DNA of 64,000 bases from Allacma fusca (GCA_947179485.1 OX359249.1:2170001-2234000); one strand, 5' to 3'; positions 50,881-62,743 are shown, numbered from the stretch's first letter. Notes: generated from the letters alone by a model not told the origin. Numbers and translations are program-made.

Positions 50881-51712
50881 TTACCCTGGTCGAGTTTTAG
50901 TTTACAAAACTAACCTGAATTCAAGTTTGATCCTCAATACTTAATTCGAAAATAAGCTCCAAGGACCGCCTGTAACGAAACACTAGAATATGCACAGAAA
51001 CTGGATCCTAAAACTGTTTTAAAATGGACAGACCCCGCCTTTCACACTTGCTTAAAAGTCAGACCCCTGTCCGTGAGGAGCCCTGCTGGAGCAGAGACTT
51101 AGGGAGAAAGTATTAGGTTGAAAGGAGAAAGTGGAGGAGAAATGACTGGTAAAATAAGTGATGGGAAGAGAAGGATGTTGAGAGAAAGTGAGTATTTTGT
51201 GGATGGCAAAGGAATTTAATGCTCATATTTGATTTGACAGGGAGAGAGAGCCTGAGATGGACAAAAGCCTTGTGAAGGGAGGAGTGGGTGCGGGAAAATT
51301 TGACACGGATTTTCCGCTTCCATTTCACCAAAAGGTTGAGCAAGATTAATATTTCCACCCATTCTCCATCCAAACACAAAACCACATATGAAAACACAGG
51401 CACTAGCGTAAACCCTCTGTATAACAGACCCCTGGAGAAACTTATCCACACCGACCCAAATATTTTCTCCCTTCCATGCATTTAACCCACTCCAATTTCT
51501 CCTCCTCCCATGAAATAATGTTCTTAGATCAGCCTAATCTACGCTCTACTTTAGAGTCACCCTTACATCCAGACTCTACTGTTCATACGGCTCCTGCTTT
51601 TTCCTCTTCAGGCCGCGCAACAGAGATAAATCTGTACAACAACCCGCCTCAAGCCTCTTGGGCTGTCTTCCGCTCCCTTCCTCTATTTTTTCTACACATT
51701 TTACTCCAACTG

Positions 51713-51746
51713 TCTAGTGGGCTCTCGTTACAAGGGCGCCCCTAAA
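51713..51746 (+). mobile_element. Pogo/Tigger-like TIR remnant
   Basis: CTAGTGGGCTCTCGTTACAA then GGGCGCCCCTAAAT; CAGTG has become TAGTG. Confidence 0.6.
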
Positions 51747-52959
51747 TATGTTTGCGAAATCTCAGCCACAATTCCAGGACTTCGTGTGGAGAGCTCCATT
51801 ACAATTGTGTTAAATAGGGAAGTTTTCCATATAGCCCAGCCACTATAGGAAAAAGTGATTTGACATGGGGAGGGGGTCTTTACAACAAGACCCGACAGCA
51901 TGGAGTATATATATAGAAGTACACTTAGTCCCAGAATAATTGCAAGGGTAGGAATGCAAGGAGAAAGTAATGGGTTGTTGCGTCCGCTTTCTTTTTTCCT
52001 TATGCACTTTCACTTGGATATAACTTTTTAGGGGAGTTTCAGTTCCTCGTGTGCTCATCATTCCTAGCGCTTTCTCTTCCGCCTTTTGATGACTCTCTTT
52101 CTCCTCAATGTGATAGACTTTATAGTCATCATGTTTTCCAGAGCGAAATACAGAATGTAACAGAAAGAGAAACAGTCTCAAGTACAGGTTGGCCGGTATC
52201 ATTTCCCTCCCACTTATTATTGCCCAGGGTCCCAATCCCCCAATAAAATTCAATTCTGTATTGGAATGCACAGGAAAAAGTGGGAGAAAATTCCTACAAA
52301 TTGAGACAATGAACTTGTAACAAATTTTTGGGGGAAAGTTGGAGTAAAATTTGCAACTAACTTGGAAATAGGACTTGGGTGGAAGGGATTTCCCAGCTCC
52401 TTCCTTGCACTATAGGGAAAGAGAAGGGAAAGGTTTTGCGGGTTTGTGTACAGATATGAAGGGGAATGCGGTGGCTTAGAGCTCGGTTGGGATGTTTTGA
52501 GTGTGCTCTGACCTGAATATGGAATGGCGGGGAAAAGCAGCTGCTCTATCAGATGTATCTAAGGCAGTTACTTGATATTAGTCAAAATCTGTGGCAGAAA
52601 TTTATGTGATCAAAGGAAGTGGGGGGAGAAAGGAAAGGAAAGCTTCTTGCTTGTTTTTCACTTGTAAAATACATTAGCTTTCTCTATCTTTATCTAGCTT
52701 TGCGGAAGTAAATAACAAGCAGTGATGCCTTTGTGCACGCCCTTCCAGGGACATTCACTCGCAGTATAAATAAAAGCCTTGTTCAAACTTATCATCTGTA
52801 CTTCAAAGAACTGCAGATAAAGGACCATGCATATGTAAGACCATGCATATTCAAAAACAAGATTGAGCATTCGAGCGGTAATAAAAGCAAACGTCTTTCA
52901 AAGGACGCACTTATTTTTCTTCACATACACTCATTCTGTTATTTTTGTCAGTAGTCTCA

Positions 52960-53720
52960 TGCAACTTGTTTTTCTTCTATTAGCTATCTCCGTACTTTAT
53001 TTGAACTTTCGCAAGTCTTTCCCCACTTTCTCCTCAATTTCTCAATATTTCCCCCCACACTTTTAACTCACATTTCTTTAAATTTCCAGCGAAATCTTTC
53101 CCAATTTTGTTTGAACTTTCTCCAGAATTTTAACTATCGTTGGCGCTTTCCCCGAATTTTCCCCTAAATTTCTAGTAACTATTCAAAGTTGTTTAGCAGA
53201 TTTGTAGTAATTACTCAAATTAAAATCATACTTTCTTCTCATTTTGTCGAAAACATTTCAACGCAGTACTCTCTAAAATTTTCCATAAAATATTTTCATG
53301 CTCCACACATTTCCTGTTTTTCCTCTATTCTGCACAATTTTCTCTTCAATTTGTTGCCCATTTTGTATGATTTTTTCTCTATTAAATTTTTTTTCTGAAC
53401 TTACCCACACAGTTTTCGCCCGAATTTTCCTCATATTCTACAAAATTTATCTTGTTACCACATGATTAAAAGACACTTTTTAATTTTTCACCTGTTTTCT
53501 AAAATACTACCTTTCAAATTTCTTCTAATATTCGAGAACTTTGTACAACGACTATTTCAAAGGAATTTTAAGTGTCATTACTTCCGATTTAACTAAAGCT
53601 AGGATGGGTTTACATTTAGTCTCCTCTTTCCTTGAGTCCTCCTCTCCTTATGTTTTCTCAAAATTGTTCCCCGAGTTTCTCCGGAGCTGTTCTACTATTC
53701 CTTTTTGAATTTTTTAGCAC
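52960..53720 (+). repeat. Pyrimidine-rich degenerate block with ACTTTC-CC core
   Basis: TTGAACTTTCGCAAG, CCACTTTCTCCTCAATTTC, TTGAACTTTCTCCAGAATTT and GCGCTTTCCCCGAATTTTCC alternate with AATTT linkers at about 25-45 bp. This block best shows a likely ancestral unit of the form ACTTTCTCC-N-AATTT. Confidence 0.6.
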
Positions 53721-55985
53721 AATTTTGTCCTTGCCCCATTGAGGAACTGAAGCAATGTTTAAACATGATTACAAGAGAGAAAAGGGAAGTTTTCATATAA
53801 ATAATAAAAAGGGTGTCCTTTCAAGAATCAAATCCAACATACATACATAATTACATTCAATTGCTCAAGTATCAAATAGCTCATCTCTTAATTACGGCTT
53901 ACTTAGTCAAGCCAAAACAGCAACTAAATTGGATAAACGAAAATATGTTTACAATTTCAGTCAAATTTTGAAAATTTTATAGTGATATTACAAAACCATT
54001 CCTTATTATAAAATTATACCTTTATTTGAGACTTGCCGAGGAGGATCAAGAAGGTTGAGAAGCGCGTAGTGTTAATTTTCCCTCTGTTAAAAGCATGTCC
54101 TCGGTGAAGAGTCAAAATGGGATACTTACATTTTTAAATGAAAGCGAATTATACATTATAAGTATCCATACCATTTTTTCTTACTCACCGACAATTTAGA
54201 ACGACTGTTTAAAAATTCCCCCTTATAAGAAGCTTACATTAAAACCCGAGCTAATACATATATAAATTCCCTTGCAAAAATTTCTCTCTTCAAAAATACA
54301 CATAAAATATAATAATAATATAAAATATACACAGAAAACAATTTGCTGAAAATTTTGCTCCTAATTCACCACTTTCATCTGGACTCACGAGAATGTTTAC
54401 AGAAGTCTTGTTGATGCGTGCCATCTGGTCAGAGGACTATTTTGAAAGAAGCAACAATATCCGAATACATTCCCACAATATTAGATTTTCTCCCTCACCA
54501 AACATGTAGAGTTGGCTCTATTTAAAACGGCTCTGGCTATAACTATCGCAGTTCCCCTATAAAACATTATTTTTGAAAAATGATGAAGAATCTCATTTTT
54601 GATCAATGTTAATTTATTCTTGTCATTACAGGAGGGGACGATATTCAAGGGCATCTAAGCACTCTTGGAAGGAGACCCCACTGTAGTGAGTCTTAGGGGA
54701 AAGGAATGAGCCTTTAGGTTGTGGAGTGGCTGGAAAGGAAAGGAGCGGGATTTGTGTTGTTCCCATTCTGTGTGTGTAGTGCTACTAATGTGCCCTTGTT
54801 TGTTTGTTAGTTCAGTGGAGCATATAATTCCAGCTTGTATTGCACTTTCACCTTCATCCCTGCTTGTTAGGAGCCATGGGATGGGAGGGAAGCAGTAGAG
54901 CATGGCTCTTATTCTCAGTTGCAAATAACAAGCCTGGATTTCCTTAGCAGACAAATGCCAGCTCCAGACAGTATCTAACAATAAGCTATCATGTGCAGAC
55001 AGGAGCTCTCCCTTTTTTTGTTATGAGCAGTTAATAAATTGTATGTCCTTAATCTGATGAATTTTGGCTCAGTCCTAATCTCCCTTGTTTTTCCCTTTGA
55101 CTTTCCCCGCACTTTCCCTGTAATCTTTCCAAACTGTATGTAAAAGTCTTTCAAACTCAGATAATCACAAGTTCACACTTTTTGTCTCTCTTCTGGGTCC
55201 GATTCGGGAACAAATCCTGGGAGATGCTATCCCTGTAATGTTAATGTCACGGGCATTGATGTGCGTCTGACATGTGTAGTTATCCTATTTCATGTACAGG
55301 GACCTCACCTTAGAGCGGAACCCAGTCCACAGAAATTGTCATCAAGAAAACTATCTGGGAGTATATCTTGCTAATACAAAGATCAAGGGAAAATATGGTA
55401 GGGAAATATAGGAGAGAGTTTTGTTGAGCGTCCGTTTATGTGAAGAGCAGACTGTAACTACAAGAGGGAGGCTGGTCTATTGTCTCCTGCCGTGTTCCCA
55501 GAAAAATTATAAACGAGACCATAACACTTAGAAATAAATGAAGACATTCGGAATTCCCAGGACTTACTTGTAAAGCGAGAGAAAGTTTTGTGTATAAGTA
55601 ATGGGACTAAATACATTTATGACACTTTCATTCTTTTCCTCGGCCTTTGTGTGTTGCGGAGGAAGCACTGGGACCCTTTTCAAGTTTCCCCAACTTTCCC
55701 CATATCTTGATCTTTCATTTAAATCTCTGACTTTCCCTTCCCTTGGAAAACACTCCATTTCCCTTGTAGCCTTTGAAGGGGGACAAATTTTAAAAACTTT
55801 CCTCCTCCCAAATCCTCAACACATTTCAGATAGCTGGGGGACAGTTACGGGCGTTGCCATGGTTCCCCCCTGAATTTTTTCTGATTTATGGGTCCTTTAA
55901 TGGAGAAAGCATACTCAAGTCTGGTGTTGTTTTTGTGGGAGAAAGTTTTTGTTCATTGGTGTTGTCAAGTAATAAAAAGTCTTAC

Positions 55986-56108
55986 CACACTCGTAGGAAG
56001 CGTCGAAGCACAAATGTCCTCTCTTCGCCTTCCCGCTGTGTCCAGGTGGTCGCAACACAACTCTTGTCACATTTCCCAAACCTCCCTCCGCATCGCTGTC
56101 GTCACTCT
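55986..56108 (-). CDS. AGBL4: CCP6/AGBL4-like carboxypeptidase, N-terminal exon (exon A)
   Basis: This internal or 5' coding exon encodes the start of the beta-sandwich N domain of a cytosolic M14 metallocarboxypeptidase that trims polyglutamate chains. On the minus strand it follows an acceptor with a T-run and TTTGCAG, and ends G|GTAAGA (phase 1). It reads an acidic stretch (SDDSDAEGG), then a short GNVTR-VVLRPPG segment, then SGKAKRGHLCFDASYEC, the family signature just before GNLGRVD. It is 123 nt long: 2 nt, 40 codons, 1 nt. It joins in frame to 45548-45672. An in-frame ATG at 56136-56134 lies upstream with no stop between, so this could instead be a first exon; the strong acceptor favours splicing. 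No other family fits; CCP1 and CCP5 differ in this segment as I recall them. Confidence 0.9.
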
Positions 56109-56135
56109 CTGCAAAAAAAGGCACATGCACACTCA

Positions 56136-56169
56136 TACAGTCAAGTCTCCATGTAACAAACTTTCTCCA
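56136..56169 (+). mobile_element. Pogo/Tigger-like TIR remnant beside exon A
   Basis: TACAGTCAAGTCTCCATGTA then ACAAACTTTCTCCAG. It begins 28 bp upstream (in gene sense) of the exon A start, abutting the in-frame ATG at 56136-56134. Confidence 0.6.
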
Positions 56170-56749
56170 GAACTACAGACAGTACAAATAGATATATATC
56201 CTTGCACGTGCATAAACAACCATGGACTAAATATCCAGCTGTTAATTGTTCCTCCAACAGCAGTATTGTTTATTCAAGGATTTATTACTGTTTTAAGAAA
56301 TTTTTTTTGTACGTATAGTCGAACCTCCTAAATGACTTTCCAATATGAACTGTCACACGCATTGATTCTATTTACGAGAGATGCTTCAAAGATCATAATC
56401 TCTATCAGAGTACAAATATAATGTTTCCCTTAAAACAGCATATATTTGTAGTTCAACTTTTCTTATAACAGAGCCCCTTGAATACAGTTTAAGTATATAC
56501 AGCAGAATTAGCCTCGCTATAAGATACACCAGGGCACGTAGTTACTGCAGAATTTGATCCCTGAACTACACCGCAGCTCCCTTTAAAACTTTAATTAGAC
56601 TGCATCTACAAGAACGAAAAAACTTGAGAGCATGGCCGATTTGTACAGAGCATCCTTAACCAGGAAGAAATGAATACCAGAGTTCGCCAATCTATTTACG
56701 GAAATTTGAGGAGATTACAGTGCAAAATTCAAACAGGAAAAAGTTATTT

Positions 56750-56830
56750 TTCACATTTAAATTGGTTACAGTGGAATCCATTTTATTAAAAATAGCAGCA
56801 AGCTTTCGAACAACAACTGTGTTCATCTAG
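56750..56830 (-). mobile_element. Possible Penelope-like element end, copy 1
   Basis: Shares about 80 bp with 58376-58457, including AGCTTTCGAACAACAACTGT and GTTCATCT exactly. On the minus strand AGATGAACACAGTTGTTGTT then CGAAAGCT recalls the GATGA...CGAAA hammerhead-like ends of Penelope-like retroelements, with AACA/TGTT able to form a short stem. No reverse transcriptase remains nearby. Confidence 0.4.
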
Positions 56831-57359
56831 GAAAAAACTACGTACATAGGAAAAACTTGTTTGAGTAACTTCTATTTAACATTAAAACATCCGAGCCAGG
56901 GTCAAATGACCCATTTCTGGAGGGTCCGGTATATTCAAACTGAATTTTACATTCCATGATTTATTTTATCATTTAGAACTAACATCAACGGGAATGATAA
57001 CGAGTCTCAAGTAGAATTAAGGACTCTTTTCAAAGAAGTCTCTTGTAATGAGAGTCCCAGTACAAAAAAGTGGATATTTACATTGACTATTGAGAGAGGG
57101 AGCGTAGTGGAGTAATTCTATAGTGTGTGCATTTATCGGGTTGAGTAGAGTCGCCGGGGACGTGACTTGGTGCGGGATGATGCCAAGAAAGAGAAAGTCT
57201 TTGGAGAAATAAATCAAGACATTTGATTGTTTTTTTGGGCTGGGTAAGAATCGATGCCAAAACTGATGGAGAAAAATACAAAGTTTTGGCATTTGTTAAA
57301 ATAATAAATAGGACCACTCTTGGCACAACCAGAACTTTCCCCCATTCATTCCAAACGGA

Positions 57360-58160
57360 TTTCTTAACAGACACACAGAGAAAGCAAAAGAATCAAAGAG
57401 AGAGAGAGAGACTAAACCAAAGAGAAAGAGGGCGGGAGAGAGACAGAAAAAAGACACAGACGGAGAATGAGGGAGAATGATTGCACAGAGAGAGAGAGAA
57501 CGACTACACGAGGAAGAAATGATGGAGAGGGGAGGGAAGCCCAGAAAGTGGGAAAAAATGAGTGAAAGAAAGATAGAGATTGCGGAAAGAAGAGAAAGAA
57601 TATGGAAGTGGGTAAGAGGAAGAGGGAACAACTTAAAAAAACTAACAGAGAGAAGGAATTAGAAGAAGAGAGAAAAAATAGAGTGGAAGTTGCATAGAAA
57701 GCGGGATGGAATGAGTGAAAGTGAGCCAGACATGAGAGACAGAGGGAAAGCCGATGAGGAGAAGGATGACAAGTGAAAGGTACAGAAGGCAGGAAGGGAA
57801 TCAGGGAGGGAGAGAGAGAGAGAGGGGGAGGGGAAGTGAAAGTGCCAGGGTGGGTTTCAGGAGACAGAAAAACCAGAGAAAGTGGGAAATAATAAGTGAG
57901 AGCAAGAGGGGCAAAAATATCGAAAGTGGGAGAGAGTGCGTGAAAGAAATCGGGAAAAAGTTAGAGGGTGAGGGAATTAGTGGAAGCTAAGAGGGTCTAA
58001 GATAGTGCAGGGGAGGGTTAGAGAGACAGAATTAGAAAATGTTGAGGCTGGAAGTAATGAAAATAATGAGAGAGGAGAGATCTCACAAGAGGATAAAAGA
58101 GACCCTACGAGAGGAAAGAGTTACTTGAGTAAAAAAGGAAAGATAGATGGAGAAAGCGAA
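57360..58160 (-). repeat. Long purine-rich (GA) tract
   Basis: GAGAGAGA runs (57397-57412, 57488-57500, 57810-57823) are embedded in GGAGAAAG/GTGGGA-type sequence such as AGAAAGTGGGAAATAATAAG. Purines dominate the plus strand for about 800 bp, giving spurious Arg/Glu-rich frames. Confidence 0.75.
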
Positions 58161-58375
58161 TTTGCAGGTTTTCAATGTGTCACAACTGTTACTTCATTTT
58201 CGTAGTTTTGCTTTACTTTCTCTTTTTGGAATAAAATCCCATCCTTGCATCTTTCGCTGACCACACGGATATTATAATCCAAGCTGTAAATTCTCTAATG
58301 ATAATGAGATTCAATATTTAAAAAAAAAAATTATGCCAGAATTGTTACAAACTTTTGTACAATTAGACTAAATTT

Positions 58376-58457
58376 TTTACATTAAAATTGGTCTCAGTGA
58401 AATCCATTTTTTATTAGCAATAACTAGCTTTCGAACAACAACTGTGTTCATCTTTCG
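58376..58457 (-). mobile_element. Possible Penelope-like element end, copy 2
   Basis: This is the longer-preserved mate of 56750-56830, continuing into TCTTTCGGGC. Its minus strand reads GCCCGAAAGATGAACACAGT, closer to a CCCGAAAGATGA...CGAAAGC ribozyme-like core. Both copies share the TGGxxxCAGTGxAATCCATT flank. Confidence 0.45.
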
Positions 58458-58559
58458 GGCTATCTACAGCTAACTGCTAAAATTATCAAAACGAACTTTC
58501 TCTATATAATTAGTATTGACCTATTCAAATTAATTTCTTAACGCTAATTTTAATATGCT

Positions 58560-58740
58560 ATCTGGAAGGAGGAAAGAAATGTGCGGTTGAAGAGAGGGAA
58601 AGAAAAATTGGAATGATGAGGTTAAAAGAGAGCAAAAAAGAAGGAAGAGGAGGAGCGAGAAATAAACTGATATAGAGAGATAGAGAGGGGGAAGAGAGGA
58701 AAAAGGGTTGAGGAGAAATGAAGCAATTTAATTGATTATG
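58560..58740 (-). repeat. Purine-rich block
   Basis: GGAAGAGGAGGAGCGAG and GATAGAGAGATAGAGAG simple sequence; it may be a separate arm of the purine tract to its left. Confidence 0.6.
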
Positions 58741-59051
58741 CGAGAGAAGACTTACAAGGTATATTCTGTTTCTGTGTTGTAAATAGCATTAGAATGGCGA
58801 AGGTTCTCGGGAGGACTTTTAAAAATGCGATTGAAAAGCGGGGGAAAGGATAGAATGAAAATACGATTAGTATTTAGAAAGAGAGTTGGGGACCCCATAA
58901 GTCTTACGACCACTTCCCAGTCAATCCATCCATGTCATCAGTCAACTTCCCTCTTACACGTGTTTTCCCTATAACCAAATCACCGTCAAGTACAGGGTGC
59001 CTCAAATATTCTCCTTCACTCATCCACTCAACTCCTTTTCTCCAATTGTGA

Positions 59052-59093
59052 GTACAGTCACTCCGGCTATTGAGGTTGGCCTTATAAGTGCAC
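59052..59093 (+). mobile_element. Pogo/Tigger-like TIR remnant
   Basis: TACAGTCACTCCGGCTATTG then AGGTTGGCCTTATAAGTGC. Confidence 0.5.
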
Positions 59094-59540
59094 TGATTTT
59101 GTTTAGGAAAAAATATTTGAAAACAATCCAGTTTACGATTTTAATTCGTACGGGACAGTATTTGTATGGAGAATATGTAGAGTAATTATGTACATTTACA
59201 TTTAAAACAAGCTTAGTTATGTATCTATATGTCAGGAACTGTCAGACCCAAAAAAGGAAATCGTTGGTGGAAAATCAAATGATCTACACGTTAAATTTCG
59301 TACACATAGCACGTATGTATATCAATTTCCATCTTCACCAACGATGGTTTAAACAAGAACCAAAATAATAGAATCCATTTCTTTGGTTAATTAAACATTA
59401 AAGAACCAAAATATTTGAAGAATAATTTAGAGATTTTGTTTCGAGCTTTAAAAAATTTAGAACATTATAGTGAATAATTTGGAAACCTCAAAGAAAAATT
59501 AAAAATAAAACTCAGATTTCAATAATTATTTTAATAATAG

Positions 59541-59676
59541 AAACTTCAGAATGAAAATTTGGGACGATACTTCAGAAAGAGAATTTGGAACGAAACTTCA
59601 GAAGAAAATTTGGAACGATACTTCAGAAAGAGAATTTGGAACGAAACTTCCGAGCAAAAATTTTGAACGAAACTCT
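59541..59676 (+). repeat. 26-bp minisatellite, five copies
   Basis: Units start at 59541, 59567, 59593, 59618 and 59644; each reads A(A/T)ACTTCAGAAAGAGAA then TTTGGAACG. Odd units begin AAAC and even units ATAC, so the array is built of dimers of about 51 bp. Degenerate units extend left to about 59440. Confidence 0.92.
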
Positions 59677-60712
59677 ATAGTATGAACATTATAAAATTAT
59701 GAAACATTTACAAAATTTGAAGGGAATAACATGAAAAGGAAAATTAAATACCTACTTAATACCAAAAGTATTGATTCCATAGGCTCAAGGGAGGAAATTA
59801 CTTTGTGACTCTTCACAATCACAGCCCTCATTCAAAAGCTTCTTTGCCAAATTTGGTACGTTCCATGCCAATCATGTCAATCTTCGGGAAATTTAAACTT
59901 TGGAAAATCATCCAATGTGAAACTATTGTGATAATATAAAAGCGCATGCACATAAAAATTGCAGTATACTTTCATCTTGCAAGTACTATTAAAAGGAACG
60001 CTAGACTCCTGTAGTTAGTAATAGCTTGCCACTATCTGTATAAGTTGAAAAACAGACATAATGGTGAATAGGAACGTGTCAAAACATTTTTCCCGCAACG
60101 CAGACAATCCTCACACAAACTTCTCCCTCACAGCGATAGACACAGTGCTTGCTCTTTTAAGGAGACAGATCAACAATCCGTTGCTGCGTTTGATGCAAAG
60201 ATAGCCAGAACCTACTTCCCAGTGCACATGCCAAAAAAAAACTTAAGAAATTAAAACTGGACCATAGGAATATGCCTCATATTTTTCCTACACAGAGGAA
60301 AGGACAAGTGGGTCCATTATAACCAGGCTCGGAATATTACACGCTAATAAAAGGGGGGAAATTACCTCTGCAATAAGCGGGAGCGCATTAAAAGCCTTTT
60401 GCTCTGGAGAAAGTACACTTTCCCCTGGGTAAGTTCTAGCAAGAGCACACTGTAGTAGGAAGGTTGTATCAAAAGATTGAGAAAGGGACGTGATATTTTG
60501 AAGATGAAAAAGTGGATGAGAGCACCTTTATGAGGAATAAAATCTGGGCTGACTCAGTTGACAACAAATAATGCTTGGCCTTTGATGTTTCATCCAAGCG
60601 GGATTCCCTAGCAAAGCCAATTGTCATTTGCAATATTTACAGGATTAATCTTCGCTCTTTTCAATGTCTCTACATTCTCATGAAATTGAAATATCAACTT
60701 TCCTCCAACCCT

Positions 60713-60723
60713 CCCCCCCCCCC
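60713..60723 (+). repeat. Eleven-base C homopolymer
   Basis: An uninterrupted C run inside CAACCCT...ACCTAC; its length is prone to sequencing error. Confidence 0.85.
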
Positions 60724-61501
60724 ACCTACAAAAGCAAATCATCAGGACCAGCTTCTTGCAAAACTTTCAAATTGAAAATATGGCTGGGGATGCAACAAGG
60801 CGCATTTTCAAATGTGCTCATTTTCCCCCTTCAAAATACATTTCATAACATTTATAATTAAATGGAAGTCTTAAGAAAAATATATTTATTCAATTCAGGA
60901 GAAGGGGTTTGCCTTAAAAAATAGAACTAAATTAAAAGATGAAGGCTAATAAGGTGTGGGAAGCTCCCCAGAAAATAAATCTTGTAAAAATATTTTTCGT
61001 ATAATCCATCGGGACGGAGAATATTTTTAAATTTACAAATGAAAAAAAAATGAAAAAATTGTGACCTTGTAATGACATAGATTAACAGATTTATTTGTTC
61101 ATTTCTTCCCTGTCCCTATACAAAGTGATAATAGCGCCGGGAAGCATGTTGCCCAGTGGTGTCGTGTCACGTGGTTCCGGGCAATGTTCCGCAAATGCAA
61201 ATTTGAGTGGAATTTGGAACGTTTGCTCGTAACTCTCGGAAGTTGGTTCTTTGGGGGAATGTTTTCTTGGAGACGCTCCATAAATATTTCACCATTTGAC
61301 TTGTAATGAGAAAGAGCCACTTGTAATATTTCCCGACTTTCCCACTCAAATTGAATGCTTCCTATTTTTTGTATCAGTCTGGAGACGAGAGTTTCATTGT
61401 TGTCCATGAACGTTGACAAAGCATAGTGTCATTAATAACTCCAGCCTTCATGGCTCAAGGGACTTGAATGCCTCTTATTTTGTACTTATACAAAAGAGGT
61501 C

Positions 61502-61532
61502 TACAGTGGACCCTCCCTACAGTGCCTTCTCC
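61502..61532 (+). mobile_element. Pogo/Tigger-like TIR remnant
   Basis: TACAGTGGACCCTCCCTACA then GTGCCTTCTCC. Confidence 0.55.
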
Positions 61533-61973
61533 TAAAATACCCAGTTCCCTGAGAGACAAAATTATGTTGGTAAAAGTAATTACCAATGAGACAAAATGTT
61601 AATTTTATTCCTTAAAAAACAGAAGGATTTTGTTTTAGATAATTACGTTTAGATAAATTCCGGAGATATCCTGGGATACAGGAAAAAGATAAATAAAAGA
61701 AATAATGTGATCTTACACAGTCCTGCACTTTGACCCCCTGACATTTTTTGTCGTCTCACTCGAGCGTGCTATTATATGGCAGAAATAGGTTCACTCCTGT
61801 CAGAGACATCCTTATAAAGAGTTTTGACAGTATGCATGGAATTGTGAAGTGATGTGAAAAACCGTGTCAACTATTGTCCTTGGGAAATTCTCACCATGCC
61901 AACATTCTATTTACTCTGGGATTCTCCCTACATATGCTATTGACCTTTTTATTCCCATTGATGGTACGCAGGG

Positions 61974-62005
61974 ATACAATGGAGTCTCGCTAGGAATGAC
62001 CCCAC
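61974..62005 (+). mobile_element. Pogo/Tigger-like TIR remnant
   Basis: ATACAATGGAGTCTCGCTAG then GAATGACCCCAC. Confidence 0.55.
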
Positions 62006-62530
62006 TTTATAAATATTTTGTCTATGGGAACGATTTGGGGAATTTCCCATATTTCCTATAAGGTTATTTTGTTGTGGATTTAAGAGGATGGGAATATTGG
62101 AGAGGGATTTTTCTCGGGCCCTTCCTGACAGAATAGACTGTATCCCGGGATGGAGTAAGGCAGTGCTTAAATTGTCTCTCTAAATGTTTACATTCCATGA
62201 CAACTTGGTAAATAAAATCAGGAACATTTGATACTCTCTCGAGCAACCGTTCCCCAAGTTTAGGGAGCATTCTTTTCTTATATTATTATTTGTTTCAATC
62301 TCTCACGCTCTGTCATGTACAAGGAGCTCCCAAACTTTTGTAGCAAGTCTCTTCCCTATGGGAAAATACCTCACTAGAAAAACACATGTTCTTTATTTGT
62401 TTATTTTTTTTGTGACCCCCTATTTTTTTAAATATTCGGATCATTTTTGATTTTTATTGAATATTTTTGTACATTTGAAACTACTGGGGACGTGGGAGTA
62501 TAGATTTCTGCGGAGTTTTTGATTTACGTA

Positions 62531-62540
62531 GGGGGGGGGG
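62531..62540 (+). repeat. Ten-base G homopolymer
   Basis: A G run between ACGTA and TCCCAAA; its true length is uncertain. Confidence 0.8.
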
Positions 62541-62743
62541 TCCCAAAAAATAAGGTTTTGAAAAACAAAATCACCCTGTACGGATTACATTTGTTATTCT
62601 TTTCTTATATATGTATTTGTAATTTGTGAGGGAAGTTGTGTGTTCAAAGATAAAAAGAAATATCTGAAGAGGACACATATGGAGAGGAGTGAGCAATCAA
62701 TTTTCTCAATGCAATATGGTCCATATGAAACAACAAGACTGTC

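Larger units (their letters stand above)
45673..55985 (-). other. Intron between exons A and B (about 10.3 kb)
   Basis: It is bounded by GTAAGA at the exon A donor and GCGAACAG at the exon B acceptor. It contains TIR-like fragments (45812, 48414, 49288, 51713), the 25-bp minisatellite at 50455-50880 and the pyrimidine-rich block at 52960-53720. AT-rich stretches such as 47600-47900 and 53750-54650 show nothing I recognise. No other exon was found. Confidence 0.85.

Noticed and set aside
57223-58205. Charged Arg/Glu-rich frames
   Set aside because: They are translations of a GA-rich purine tract with no conserved features.
59541-59676. Regular short repeats as a CRISPR array
   Set aside because: Units are directly adjacent with no unique spacers, and the genome is eukaryotic.
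61099-61419. 106-codon minus-strand frame with protein-like composition
   Set aside because: No family recognised, no splice context, and part overlaps a weak TIR-like fragment.
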